DNA of 64,000 bases from Branchipolynoe longqiensis (lineage: Eukaryota > Annelida > Polychaeta > Phyllodocida > Polynoidae): contig CM059193.1 of assembly GCA_030323885.1 (NCBI GenBank), positions 75,709,040-75,773,039 on the forward strand, in the 5' to 3' direction. The notes beneath the pieces were generated by a model. The model had not been told where the DNA came from. It searched no databases and worked only from the letters and a program-made list of their open reading frames with translations. A program made the translations under genes and the position numbers. Of this stretch, positions 54,250 through 64,000 are shown piece by piece (the first letter of the stretch is position 1; each line of letters opens with the position of its first letter).

Positions 54250-54790
54250 ATACATTTGCTGATTAAGTAAGAGAAATTTGAATTGTGGACTTTCGATTTA
54301 ATCTTCCTCATTCCAATCCTCATTGTCATGTCCCAATCCTTTTCAAGAAGTTTGTGGGATTAATTACAAAACGCAAGTTCGGCAGGTCGATGGCTATCAT
54401 TCATGCAGTTGATTGGTTGTTTGAGTTTTACATCCTGACAACATCTAAGGTCATATCAGGATGGGTACCGACTTGTGACAGTGCACACTGATGGTGAGTT
54501 TATAGTGCTGCCCCACTGGGAACTCAGGCTGCCGGCACCATGACTCAAAATCCCAGTCAGTTACATTATCCTGACACTGCCATATCCTATTAATGCTGAG
54601 TGCCAGGCTAGGAAGTGACAAATATCAATTTTGTAAGTCATTGATTTGACTCGACTGGGAACCAAACTCCCGATCTCCCTCATGTGAAGCTCGCGCTCTA
54701 CCCATTCGGCCACCGCGCCCGGTGTCACTAATCCACGAAATGTCCTATTGTAGGCATGTTTCTTTGTTGTTGTTTTACGTCCTAGCAACA
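54250..54790 (-). mobile_element. SINE-B fragment, full SINE-A and SINE-A tail fragment
   Basis: 54250-54330: tail B complement (GCTGATTAAGTAAGAG). 54410-54725: SINE-A reverse, with part of the body deleted, to head complement CCATTCGGCCACCGCGCCCGG. 54755-54795: the last bases of another reverse tail (GTTGTTTTACGTCCTAGCAA). Confidence 0.75.
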
Positions 54791-55039
54791 TCTGTTGTAG
54801 GCAAAATAGTATGTCAAGTTATAACATATATGCAACAGACAGGCTGATTGTGTAGTGGGCAGTATGCCGGGGACAGTCCATTTATGACGGAGCCCGATTG
54901 ATGAAGCGCTATAAAGCAGCCAAGCCAATACTAACCTACACTCACAATTCGGCACCTGCATACTCACCCAAATATTGCTGGTTTACAAAACTCCAATATA
55001 TGTTGCTCTATCCAAACAGAAATGTCATGACCGGGTACA

Positions 55040-55262
55040 GTGTCTTAATTGTGGAGCTCGAGCCTTGCCTGTGGTTGGTCAGGAATTCGGTTCCCGGTTG
55101 AGTCAAACCAATGGCTTTACGATTGATACTTGTCACTTCCTAGCCTGGTGCTTGGCATTAATAGGATAGGGCAAGTACTGGCTAGCTCAGTGTCAGGATA
55201 GTGTGATTGAGTGGGGGATATCGGGTCATGGTGCTGGCGGCCTGATTTCCCAGTGGGGCAGG
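55040..55262 (+). mobile_element. SINE-A truncated at both ends
   Basis: From the head 3' part (GGAATTCGGTTCCCGG) to CCCAGTGGGGCAG, where repeat R1 begins. Confidence 0.75.
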
Positions 55263-55592
55263 GGGTGTAATGATGTCACAAGACAACTTTCAGTGCCCAT
55301 ATTGGATTACATACAGAAGGCTTCGAACTGCATACACTGTGCTTATTTACTGATTTGTTGGTTTATTTGTCACTGTTTTGAGCAGTTTGGCCTCAGAAGT
55401 TGTTGCTAAAGTGCTGTAAGTAAACACATTGGATATAAACTGCCCAGAACCTCCCAGAACACAAGACAACTCTGTTTTACTGCATCTGATTGCATTCACA
55501 ACATGGCTAGGGAGGGTGCTCATAATCCACGATTGCTGGCCACTGACCACTGACTGCTGAGTGATGACTTCACGTGCACTCCCTCGATCGAA
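55263..55592. repeat. Dispersed repeat R1, copy 2
   Basis: Partner of 1336-1672. Directly abuts the interrupted SINE, which fixes the left boundary at GGGGTGTAATGATGTCAC. Confidence 0.65.
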
Positions 55593-55595
55593 CAA

Positions 55596-55890
55596 AAGAA
55601 ATAAGATACAGAGCATCCTCGTTAAAACGTACTACTTTAAGCTGGATATAGGATAATGCGGACGAAATCTCGAGTTAGCAATTTTTCATTTTGATATATT
55701 GTAATAAGCGAAGTATTTTTTTAATGTTGAAATGTGCTAAATAATGTTATCGAATATATATATATATATATATATATGTATACTGTATACTTATACTTGT
55801 ATGATTTTTATGGTTTTGTCCGTTATTGTGGTGCTATATATCAGGTTGAGCATACATGTAAGTCCAATGGTGTATATATGTATAATATTA
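55596..55890. other. AT-rich spacer with TA microsatellite
   Basis: TATATA run at about 55757-55777. CATCCTCGTTAAAACG near 55615 faintly resembles a Tigger-type end. Confidence 0.4.
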
Positions 55891-55892
55891 AC

Positions 55893-56099
55893 TGCTACCA
55901 AACTCTCAAACTAGTAAAACCTAGACCCATTTCAAAGTTAAGGCAACACAGTTTCTCAAACAGGATCATAAATATATGGAACAGTCTCCCACAAAATGTT
56001 ATTGATGCCGAGTCAATAAATTCATTCAAGAACAGATTAGAAAAAGCATGGGCTGATGATCCAGGGAAATTTGACCCCTTATTAACCACAGGCTACTAA
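55893..56099 (+). pseudogene. C-terminal remnant of a CR1/L2-like LINE ORF2
   Basis: About 68 codons (CYQTLKLVKPR, HSFSNRIINIWNSLPQNV, SINSFKNRLEKAW) ending at a stop. The pattern of a Lys/Pro/Arg stretch, SF-x-R-x-IN-WN-x-LP and F-K-x-x-L-x-x-x-W is the well-known extreme C-terminus of CR1/L2/Jockey-group reverse transcriptases. No RT domain remains upstream, where sequence turns into AT microsatellite, so this is a 5'-truncated copy. The 3' end is not clearly defined. Confidence 0.7.
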
Positions 56100-56218
56100 C
56101 TATTCCTTGTGTTGCATATTTACTTGCACTCAAGCAAAAATGAGAGACAAATAAGTGTTCACACTTCCTGTCTACCATTAGCTATTTCGCTATTTCGCAT
56201 CGGTTAAGTCAAATATAC

Positions 56219-56460
56219 ATATGGAGAGTTCAGGCGTAAAACCCTGTAAATGCCAATCCAAAGATAAAGACAAACATTGGAATCAAACAATCAAACAATT
56301 ATATGTTTTACATTCCTACATTGTTGTTCATTGCTCCATAATCCGTTCGTCATAAGAAAAGTGGAATCAGTGCGAATTAAAATTACCTTGAGTTAAAAAT
56401 GTTATTTTAATTACATTTTTGGATCGGTGTTTACAGGGTTTATCGCCCGAACTCTTCATG
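56219..56460 (+). mobile_element. F3 MITE, copy b, complete
   Basis: ATGGAGAGTTCAGGCGTAAA at the left; GGTTTATCGCCCGAACTCTT then CAT at the right, inverted complements of about 38 bp with mismatches. Confidence 0.8.
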
Positions 56461-56689
56461 TGTACGTTGCATATAATTAAAAACATGTGTTTACAGTAGT
56501 TTCCATATGTATGTTACCGTGTCTCATCTTACGTGTGGATATATTTCCAAATATCATGCAGGTATACAATTTTAACCTCTAGTATCGGTTAAAGTCAGAA
56601 AATCTGCGACGATTGATACCCCCCCTCCATTACAACGCTTTAACGCGTGTGCAATGTATACAATCAGAGGCGCGAGACGTCCACCTCTG
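56461..56689. other. Spacer
   Basis: Nothing recognised. Confidence 0.4.
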
Positions 56690-56995
56690 AAGGTGTGGGT
56701 CATCCGATCAATCCTACTCAGTGGACACATTTGCAGTTTGGGGTATTTTCCATTCCAACCAGTGATCCACAACTGGTTCTCTCAAAGGCTGTGGTATATG
56801 TTTTCCTGTCTGTGGGAAAGTGCATATAAAAGATCCCTTGCTGTTTATCGGAAAGAGTAGCCTATGTGGCGGCAGTGGGGTTCGTCTAAAGAAATATGTC
56901 AGAATGACCATATGTTTCACGTTCAATAGCCGATGATGAAAAGCAATGTGCTCCAGAGGTGTCGTTAAATAAAGCAAACGTTTCTTTGTTTTGTA
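56690..56995 (+). mobile_element. SINE-2, 5' end slightly short
   Basis: From AGGTGTGGGTCATCCGATC through GGCGGCAGTGGGGTTCG to CGTTAAATAAAGCAAACG. Confidence 0.85.
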
Positions 56996-57309
56996 TATAA
57001 TCAAGTCTGTTCTTAAGAATCCACATGTTGGCTCACTGTGAAGAAGGACCTTATGTTCCAACGAGCCTGGTTTGTTGTGGGGTCTTTTTGGGGGGAAGGG
57101 TAGGTGGCGATGGAGGGTAGGGGGAGGGGAATTCCCCCGTCTTCCTCCCTCTCTTCCCCTCCCTTCCCCTCCCCTCCCCTCCCTTCCCCTTCCTTCCCGG
57201 CTGTTAGAGACAAGACAGAACCACCGTCGAATGAATGTATCGGCCACTAGGGGGCGAGCTAATTATGGAGGTTTTGTTATTATGGCTACCTAAGGATGGA
57301 GGTGGGGGT
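56996..57309. other. Spacer with pyrimidine tract
   Basis: 57138-57200 is CCTCCCTCTCTTCCCCTCCC-like. No gene seen. Confidence 0.4.
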
Positions 57310-57442
57310 GTGTAGCCTCTGTGGCGGCAGTGGGTTTCCTCTAAAGAAATATGTCAGAATGACCTTTTTGTTTGACGTCCAATAGCCGATGATGAAAAGC
57401 AATGTGCTCCAGAGGCGTCGTTAAATATAGCAACACTTTGCG
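57310..57442 (+). mobile_element. SINE-2, 3' part only
   Basis: GTAGCCTCTGTGGCGGCAG, TATGTCAGAATGACC and CGTTAAATATAGCAACA. Confidence 0.8.
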
Positions 57443-57710
57443 GTTTATTATGTGACAATGGCGGCTGCCACTAGATGGCGCACGAATAAGAAGGACGGGA
57501 GCCCGGAGAGGGACAGGAGACAGGACGCTGAGGGCTTTCTTTCTTCTCATCCATGACCAGTTCTGAGCACCTCAAGTCGACACCTGCCCACATCCTCTTC
57601 ATCAGCTGCTCATCCTCCCTCCTCCCCGCACACTCCTGGCTTCTACTGTCATCATCATCATCATCATCATGTTGTCGGTCGCGATGCAACAAAGACTGCT
57701 TCTGCTGTAC
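57443..57710. other. Spacer with CAT microsatellite
   Basis: Short (CAT)n at about 57650-57669. Nothing else recognised. Confidence 0.4.
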
Positions 57711-57723
57711 AGTCCAACAATAT

Positions 57724-58088
57724 CACCAGACGGGATGGCCGAATGAGTTGAGCTTCCGTCACCCGTTTTGATCATCCGTGGGATTCGAAACAAGGGGTTT
57801 GAATTAACCCTGGTCAAGACAAAACAAATGACTTAAAAAATTGATACTTGTCACTTCCTAGCCAGGCACTCGGTATTAATACTAATAGGATAGCGCAAGG
57901 ACTGGTTGGTTGGCTCACTGTCAGAATCATGTGACTGAGTGGGGGGATCAGGCCCCGGGTGCTGACCGACTGGTCTCGCAGTCGGCCAGCACTATTAAGT
58001 CGCCATGAGTGTGCACTGTCACAAGTGGGTACCCGTTCTGATATTACTCTAGATGTAGATAGGACGCAAAACCCCAACAACCAACCAA
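57724..58088 (+). mobile_element. SINE-A, full length, with target duplication
   Basis: Head CAGACGGGATGGCCGAATGA, body and tail A to AGATGTAGATAGGACGC and an AAAACCCCAACAACCAA end. Flanked by CAGTCCAACAA at about 57711 and 58089. Confidence 0.85.
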
Positions 58089-58099
58089 CAGTCCAACAA

Positions 58100-58357
58100 C
58101 CAGTAAGTTAAGCGTGGGCCGCCTGTGTATCTCTTCTGGGTCGTCGACATGTATATTTCAGTGCCAGCTGAAATATACATGCGGTTTCCTTGAGTTGGCT
58201 GCCTTACATCCTGAGCCCAGCCCTCCCACCTCCCCTCCCGCTGCACGTCCCACCACCCACCATCCATACATCCCTCAGCGAGGCTAATTCTCTCCTGAAT
58301 GTACATACATCTGTGGACGCACCTGTCGGATCCGGTTAATCCTGCGCTGCTAGGCCC
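58100..58357. other. Spacer with a small inverted repeat
   Basis: ATGTATATTTCAG and CTGAAATATACAT around 58149-58181 form a hairpin. Nothing else recognised. Confidence 0.45.
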
Positions 58358-58790
58358 CCCCCCCACACTCCCTCCCTCCCTCCTCCCTCCCTCCCTCCTC
58401 CCTACTCCCTCCCTCCCCACTACCTCCCTCCTCCCTCCTCCCCCACTCCCTCCCTCCTCCCTCCCTCCTCCCTCCTCCCTCCTCCATCCATCCTCCGTCC
58501 CTCCTCCCTCCCGCCTCCCTCCCTCCTCCCTCCCTCCTCCCTCCCTCCTCCCTCTCTGCTCCCTTCCTCCTCCCTCCTCCCCCCTCCCTCCCTCACTCCT
58601 CCATCTCTCCCTCCTCCCTCCTCCCCCCACTCCCTCCTCCTCCTCCCTCCTCCCCCCCTCCTCCCTCCCTCTTCCCCTTCCATCCCCCCCTCCCTCCCTC
58701 CTCCTTCCCTCCCTCCTCCCTCCTTACTCCTCTTCCTCTCCTCCTCTTCCCTCTCCTTACTCCCCTCTCCCCCTCCCCCTCGCCCTCATA
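58358..58790. repeat. Polypyrimidine CCTCCCTCC tract, ~430 bp
   Basis: Nearly pure C/T on the plus strand, so G/A on the minus strand. Candidate for triplex or G-quadruplex structure. Open frames on both strands are artefacts. Confidence 0.9.
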
Positions 58791-58897
58791 CAGTATGGTC
58801 CCTGGAAATTGGCTAGCTAACCAACAAGGAGCCGATCGGATGCGCCGGCTTCCCGTTCGGAAGGTCAGGTGTGCAAATCCTGTCCAAGTGAAACTTA

Positions 58898-59430
58898 TGG
58901 GCCTGTCATATAATGACGCTTCTCACCAGTGCGCCGCCAAAGCGCAAAATCACTTTTAATCGTCAACAAACGTCAAACTTTTCGGCGTTAGCGCAAAGTA
59001 TTTGTAGCGTGCGGCCGACGTTATGAGAAAAAAAACAAAAAAGTTTGGCACGCCGTCCTGATATGACCTTAGATGTTGCTAGGATGTAAAACAACAACAA
59101 ACAAAGCAACAGTTTGGTGCAACGAGCCTCACGCGCGCGCCGTGTGCCTAGCCTTCGCATAACTTTATTCCAGCGCATTTAACGTATCTCGATGCGCCCC
59201 TAACGTCGCCATAATGTTAGCACCCGCGCATTGTCGCACATCCAAAGCTTTGTGCAAGCACAAAACTTTGCCGATATCTTGATGCGCCTTGCCGACCATC
59301 GCCGTCCATCAACGAATACCAACGCATGCCTAACTCGCGCGTAAGGCTTCCTGATGTATCCCGACGTTCCGCCAAAAAATCACATACATCAACACGCGTT
59401 GGCGAGAAGCGTCATAATGTGACAGCGCCA
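58898..59430. mobile_element. M5 long-TIR MITE, third subfamily
   Basis: TIR TGGGCCTGTCATATAATG at the left and CATAATGTGACAGCGCCA at the right, with TTA before (58895-58897) and TAA after (59431-59433). The interior is rich in GCGC, AACG and GCGCC words, unlike M1 and M4. Contains a SINE tail insertion at 59052-59104. Confidence 0.75.
59052..59104 (+). mobile_element. SINE-A tail-only copy inside M5
   Basis: CGCCGTCCTGATATGACC through TTGCTAGGATGTAAAAC and CAACAACAAACAAAGCAAC, flanked by AGTTTGGCA and AGTTTGGTG. Confidence 0.75.
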
Positions 59431-59519
59431 TAACACCTTACAAAATGGATACTTGTCGCTACATAGGCTGGCACTCAGCATTACTAGGATAGTGTAAAGA
59501 CTGCTTCAGATAATGGAGC

Positions 59520-59603
59520 AAGTGAGTGGAATAAGTGAGTTAGTGGGTGAGTGAGTGAGTGAGTGGATGAGTGAGTGGGTGAGTGAGTGGGTGAGTCAGT
59601 GGA
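59520..59603 (+). repeat. GAGT-type microsatellite
   Basis: GTGAGTGAGTGAGTGAG with GGTG/GGATG variants. Confidence 0.85.
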
Positions 59604-59609
59604 GTGAGC

Positions 59610-60005
59610 TAAGTGTCTTGATTATATGACTGAATGGGATATCGGGTCATGGTGTGACAGCAGTATGCTATCATCATGTGTACACTCTATCAATTCGGTA
59701 CCTATCCTGATATTTCCATATATGTTGCTAGGATGTAAACTCTCAATAAGCAAACTTACACAAAATGTGTCCATGTCACTACCTAACCCGGTTCTCAGGA
59801 TTACTAGGATAGAACAAATACTGGTTCGTTCAGCATCAGGATAATATGACCGAGTGGGATATCGGAGCATGGTGCTGACAGCCTGGTATTCCAGTCTCCC
59901 AAGTGGTTTAGCACTATACAGCCACCTTGAGTGTGTGCTGTCACAAGTAGATACCCTTTCTGATATGGCATTAGATGTTGCTAGGATGTGAAACCAGAAC
60001 TAGCA
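59610..60005 (+). mobile_element. SINE-A pieces in tandem
   Basis: 59610-59755 is a decayed body/tail. 59756-60005 is a second one with CACTACCTAACCCGGTTCTC and tail A to TTGCTAGGATGTGAAACC. Confidence 0.65.
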
Positions 60006-60104
60006 AGCAAACCCTATGGGAGTTGGAGTAAGGTTGTGTGCTGTGGGAGCATGTGGGGTGTCCCAAATCTAGTCCACCAATTGGCTGGTTTATGGATTTT
60101 CAAA

Positions 60105-60440
60105 AAAGAAGCTTGTTTTATTTAGCACCGCCTCTGGAGCACATTGATTTTTATCACCAGCTATTGGATGTCAAACATACGATCATTCTGGCATATTTCT
60201 GTGGAGGTAACCTGCTGCTGCCACATAGGCTCCACTTTCTGATAAGCAGCAAGGGATCTTTTGTATGCACATTCCCACAAACAGGACGGCACATACCGCA
60301 ACCTTTGAGTTTGATGTACCAGTTGTGGACCACTCGTCGGAATGGAAAATAGCCCAAACTGCAAATGAGTCCAAAGAGCATTTTCGGTCGGATGACCGAC
60401 ACTTTCACAGGTTGCCACTCTACCGTCCAGCTCCCGTCCC
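60105..60440 (-). mobile_element. SINE-2, reverse, near full length
   Basis: TTGTTTTATTTAGCACCGCC, TGCTGCCACATAGGCTCC, CATTTTCGGTCGGATGACC. Confidence 0.85.
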
Positions 60441-60605
60441 AATTCTAGTCCATTAAGCGGCTGGTTTATGGGTCACGTGCACAGAGTGAATTCTATGCAG
60501 TGCAGAAGGTAATTAAATTAATTGCTAACATTGGAACAAGCATCGGCATGTGATGTGGATGTAGTTTCTCCTACAATATTTAGCAGTAGGCAGGGCACTG
60601 GAAAC

Positions 60606-60890
60606 GGGAGGCCTAGTCGGTAGCATGCCCCGTTCTTGAGCGGTGGATTGAGGGTCGTCGGATCAATCCCCGGCCGAGTCAAACCCAACAAGAATTCCAC
60701 AGCTGATTTTCTCGTCGCTATGCTACCTGTCGTTTGGTATTGTTGGGATAGGGAAGGGGGTGGTGAGTACATTTTCAGGATAATGTGACTGAGTGGGATA
60801 TCGGGTGTCATGGCATTTTAGTTAGGCAACGCTATAATAAATCACCATCCTAATATGACCTTAGATGTTGCTAAGGCGTAAAACAATGAG
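60606..60890 (+). mobile_element. Diverged SINE-A
   Basis: A different head (GGAGGCCTAGTCGGTAGC, GATCAATCCCCGGCCGAG), a decayed body and tail end CCTAATATGACCTTAGATG. Confidence 0.65.
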
Positions 60891-61169
60891 AAGCAAACAA
60901 CGTACAAATTATAATAAATCCGCAACTAGCGTGCCCTGACAGAAGTTCCGGCTAGGCTTGATAAAGACATCAGATGTTACTGGGACGTGAAACCCTCTTA
61001 AATAAACGCATTACCAGAACCTGATATGTTATTGTGATGTATTACTAACACTACTGACCAGTCTCAGGAATAAGGGTGGTGTGGTTTGTGTTTTTTTTTT
61101 TGTATTGTGATTGACTGTCAGTAAATGTCACTTTCTGTTTAGGTCAATAATCAGTAAGGTTGACAGTGA
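60891..61169. other. Spacer
   Basis: Nothing recognised apart from a T run near 61091-61101. Confidence 0.4.
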
Positions 61170-61320
61170 TAATGCCCCCATAGACCCCCCCCCGCCCCCA
61201 CACACACACCTCTGCCCCCTCCCCCCGCCCCCACACACACACCTCCCCCGCGCCCCCACACACACACCTCTCCACTGCCGCATATCTTTGACGTCCACAC
61301 ACACACACACCTCTCCACTG
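61170..61320 (+). repeat. C-rich/CA-rich minisatellite
   Basis: CCCCCACACACACACCTC units with CCCCCCGCCCCC spacers. Confidence 0.85.
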
Positions 61321-61365
61321 CCTACAAATACTGCAGGGACGCACCTGAGTTAACCCCACCACCCG

Positions 61366-61720
61366 TTATGATATGACCTTAGATGTTGCTAGGACGTAAA
61401 ACAACACACAAATAACCCAACCACATCCCACGCCTTCATCTCCCCCACCACCCCTACGACCCTACCTCACATCCTGGGCGCGGTGGCCGAATCGGTAGAG
61501 CTGGGGCCTCGCGTGTGGGAGATGGGGAGTTCGGTTCCTGATCGAGTCAAACCAATGACTTATAAAAATTGATACTTCTTTGTTTTAGTCAGGCGCTCGG
61601 CATCAATAGGAACGGGAAAGGACTGGTTAGCTCAGTGTCAGGATAAGTTGACTGAGTGCAATATCCGGTCATGGTTCTGGTGGCCTGATTTCCCAGTGGG
61701 GCAGCACTATAAAGTCGCCA
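61366..61720 (+). mobile_element. SINE-A tail fragment and a SINE-A with full head
   Basis: 61366-61412: tail only (ATGATATGACCTTAGATG). 61477-61720: head GGGCGCGGTGGCCGAATCGG, GTTCGGTTCCTGATCGAG, body and tail A, truncated after AAGTCGCCATGGGTGC. Confidence 0.8.
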
Positions 61721-62215
61721 TGGGTGCGAACAATAACTGTCCGTCCGGCTCCCTAGCACTCCCCCTCAGTCATCGACTGCTAGAGCCTGGACTAGTTATC
61801 TCCTGCTCCATCCTAGTAAACCTCAGGTCCGATGATGGCGCCACCATCCGTTACATATTGTAAACGCCACTCATTGTACTGCTGAAAATGTGTTTGACTT
61901 ACCGGTATAAACTGTATATATATTCATATATAGATATATATATATATATATATATATATCTGCGACCAGACAAGTTACAGTGTTGGAAGGCAGGGGGCGA
62001 CGCTATCGGCCCAGTTGCATAATATATGAATACTTTAATAACAGATCAGTATATTAGATGACTTGGAATATAAGGTGTGAAAGCTTCTGATTAATTATAT
62101 TTGTACAATAATTATACATCACATATATATATATATATATGATGTATAAGTATACATATATATATATGTGTGTATCTGTATATATGGTATGTACAGGCAA
62201 GCATGTTGAACAACA
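61721..62215. repeat. Spacer with TA microsatellites
   Basis: TATATA runs at about 61916-61960 and 62123-62170. Nothing else recognised. Confidence 0.6.
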
Positions 62216-62392
62216 AGTAGAAACCTCTCTATACCGACCCTTCCACAGATCGGCCACTCTCCTATATCGACCGCTTTATTTGGGTCCCAACAATACCATT
62301 GTAAGAATATTCTAACTCTCTAAACCGACCACCTCCCTAAATGGACCACTTAAATCGGTCCAATGTTCGGTTGATTTAGAGAGGTTTTACTG
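62216..62392. mobile_element. T1 Tigger/pogo-like MITE, copy c
   Basis: AGTAGAAACCTCTCTATACC at the left, TAGAGAGGTTTTACTG at the right. No clear TA on either side; the LINE begins within a few bases of the right end. Confidence 0.75.
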
Positions 62393-62394
62393 TT

Positions 62395-64000
62395 TTAAGA
62401 AGACTATATACATGGAAGAGCCCTGGTGATGTATGTCGGAACCAGATCGATTACATTCTTGTCAACCAACGATATCGAAATTGTATCAAACAGGCAAGGA
62501 CATATCCAGGTGCTGACATATGTTCGGATCATAATCCAGTAGTAATCAGTATGGTAGTGAAATTGAAACAGCAGAACAAAATTAAAAACAACATTCAAAT
62601 GGATATGAACATGTTAAAAGATGCAAAATACAGAACTAAGTATAATGTCTCTGTTCATAACAAATTCAGTGTACTGATGAATGAAGAAACTCCTCAGAGA
62701 GAGTATAACAACATTGAAATGGAATGGGAAGCTCTCAGAGAAAGCATGGTCAAGTCAGCAGAGGAGGTGTTACCAAATAAAAAACGAGAGACAAAGCAAT
62801 CATGGATGACGCAAACCATACTAGAAAAGATGGCAGAAAGGAAGAAAGTGAAAACCACTGATCCACCTAAATACAAACACCTGAAGAATGAAATAGAAGA
62901 TGAATGCAAAAAAGCTAAAGATGAATGGTGGAATAAGAAGTGTGAAGTAGTGGAACAACTTGAGTCTCAACATCGTTCAAGAGAGATGCACAAGAAAGTG
63001 AAAGAGATAACAGGTCAAGGATACAGACAGAGAAGCAGTAAATGTATCAAGAACAAAGACGGCAAAATGCTCTTTGAAGAAGATGAAATAAAGTCCAGAT
63101 GGGAAGAATATGTAAACGAACTATACAATGATGACAGAGGGAACCCACCCACAATTGAGAAAGAAGATGGGAATATTATATTAGTATCAGAGGTTGAGAA
63201 GGCTATCAATGATCTGCAGGTAAGGCTCCTGGAAGTGACCAGATAACATCAGAAATGATAAAAGGACTAGATGAAGTGGGGATTCAAATCATTCATAAGC
63301 TAGTAACTGACATCTATGAGACTGGATTTATACCATTGAATATGAATGAATCCATATTTGTACGACTCCCAAAGAAGCTAAAACCAACATTGTGTACTGA
63401 GTACAGAACACTAAGCCTGATGAGTCATATGTTGAAGATGATCCTGAAAATAATTTTACTGAGAAACAGACAGAAAATTGAAGAACAAATCAGTAACGTA
63501 CAAAGTGGGTTTATATCTGGAAGAGGTACACGTGAAGGGATTTTCAATATGAGAATGATTTGTGAACGTTATTGTGAAGTGAACCAGGATGTTTATGCCT
63601 GCTTTATTGACTATGAGAAGGCCTTCGACCGAGTCAATCATGAACTGTTAATCAAATGTTTACAAGATATTGGTGTCAATGGCAAAGACATTAAACTAAT
63701 TGTGAACTTATACTGGACACAACGTGCATTTATAAAAATGGAGCAGGGCCTATCGGATGAAGTTATGATTAAACGAGGAGTTCGACAGGGGTGTGTATTG
63801 TCACCATGTCTATTTAACCTGTACACAGAGATGATTTTCAGACACATTGAAGATTGCAAGGGAGTGACAATAGGTGGCATGAACGTCAACAATCTTAGAT
63901 ATGCCGATGACAGTGTAATACTAGCAGACAGTGAGAAAAACCTACAAGATATAGTGAATAGAATCAATAAAGCTGGAATACTATTCAACATGAAGATGAA
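62395..64000 (+). pseudogene. 5'-truncated RTE/BovB-like LINE ORF: endonuclease end and reverse transcriptase
   Basis: Begins abruptly in the endonuclease C-terminus (YTWKSPGD, RNQIDYI, GADICSDHNPVV), then a Lys/Glu-rich linker, in one frame to a stop at 63244-63246. A single-base length change at about 63218 moves the rest to another frame, which is open from GKAPGSDQ (63219) to the window edge, about 260 codons. RT motifs are intact: FIDYEKAFD (A), GVRQGCVLSP (B) and RYADDS (C, catalytic aspartates). APE-type endonuclease followed by this RT places it among RTE/BovB-like LINEs (clade by recollection of motif style). Such an enzyme nicks DNA and primes cDNA on the target. 5' truncation and the shift mean this copy is dead. 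The 3' end is outside the window. Confidence 0.85.

Larger units (their letters stand above)
58840..59500 (+). mobile_element. SINE-A split by M5
   Basis: Head/B-box part at 58840-58897 (GTTCGGAAGGTCAGG, GTGCAAATCCTGTCC). It resumes after M5 with CACCTTACAAAATGG and ATACTTGTCGCTAC. Confidence 0.65.

Noticed and set aside
58049..58820. Gly/Arg/Glu-rich and Pro/Ser/Leu-rich frames of 170-190 codons
   Set aside because: Composition artefacts of the CCTCCC tract on either strand.

Overview
The window reads as the end of a chromosome of a repeat-rich marine invertebrate, most likely a gastropod or other mollusc. It opens with degraded CCCTAA repeats, the orientation expected for the left end of a TTAGGG-type chromosome. 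It is AT-rich overall and packed with tRNA-derived SINEs. One SINE family ends in a conserved block followed by ATTAAATAAAACAAA, a type I associate with mollusc genomes. There is no operon structure, no rRNA and no canonical tRNA gene. I could not support any ordinary host protein-coding gene. The species call is inference.

Layout. 0-6 kb: telomeric remnant, a dispersed repeat, a tandem array, and SINEs. 6-16 kb: a dense pile of nested elements. Long-TIR MITEs of a PIF/Harbinger-like kind (TAA/TTA target duplications) sit inside SINEs, inside another MITE and inside each other. At 13.6-14.1 kb there is a compact LTR-flanked element whose two identical 182-bp LTRs each carry a 72-nt tRNA-like unit. 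16-23 kb: AT microsatellites, MITEs, SINEs and a long CA-rich minisatellite. 23.5-26 kb: a GC-rich element with 297-bp direct repeats and a proline-rich open frame. 26-37 kb: SINEs, Tigger-like MITEs, a 97-bp tandem array and a TTAA-flanked 612-bp MITE. 37.4-42.5 kb: a nearly complete Ngaro-type tyrosine-recombinase retrotransposon with split direct repeats, gag pieces and a 1,020-codon pol (RT, RNase H, recombinase). 42.5-64 kb: more SINEs, a second copy of the tRNA-bearing LTR element (49.3 kb), strand-asymmetric simple repeats around a 499-base assembly gap, the C-terminus of a CR1/L2-like LINE, a fifth long MITE, and at the right edge a 5'-truncated RTE/BovB-like LINE running off the window.

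How the parts relate. Almost everything is transposable DNA, and insertions inside insertions give relative ages: the SINEs and the AGYTGCATAGTC-TIR MITEs are generally older than the GGCCCTGTCACAC-TIR MITEs that split them. The Ngaro element (about 4 differences over 287 bp of repeat) and the first tRNA-bearing LTR element (no difference seen over 182 bp) look young. The SINEs must rely on a LINE partner supplied in trans. The MITEs need transposases that are not encoded here.

Family names used below: SINE-A and SINE-B share a tRNA-like head but have different 3' tails; SINE-2 is the ATTAAATAAAACAAA family; M1-M5 are the long Harbinger-like MITEs; F2, F3 and F4 are shorter TIR families; T1 and T2 are Tigger/pogo-like MITEs.
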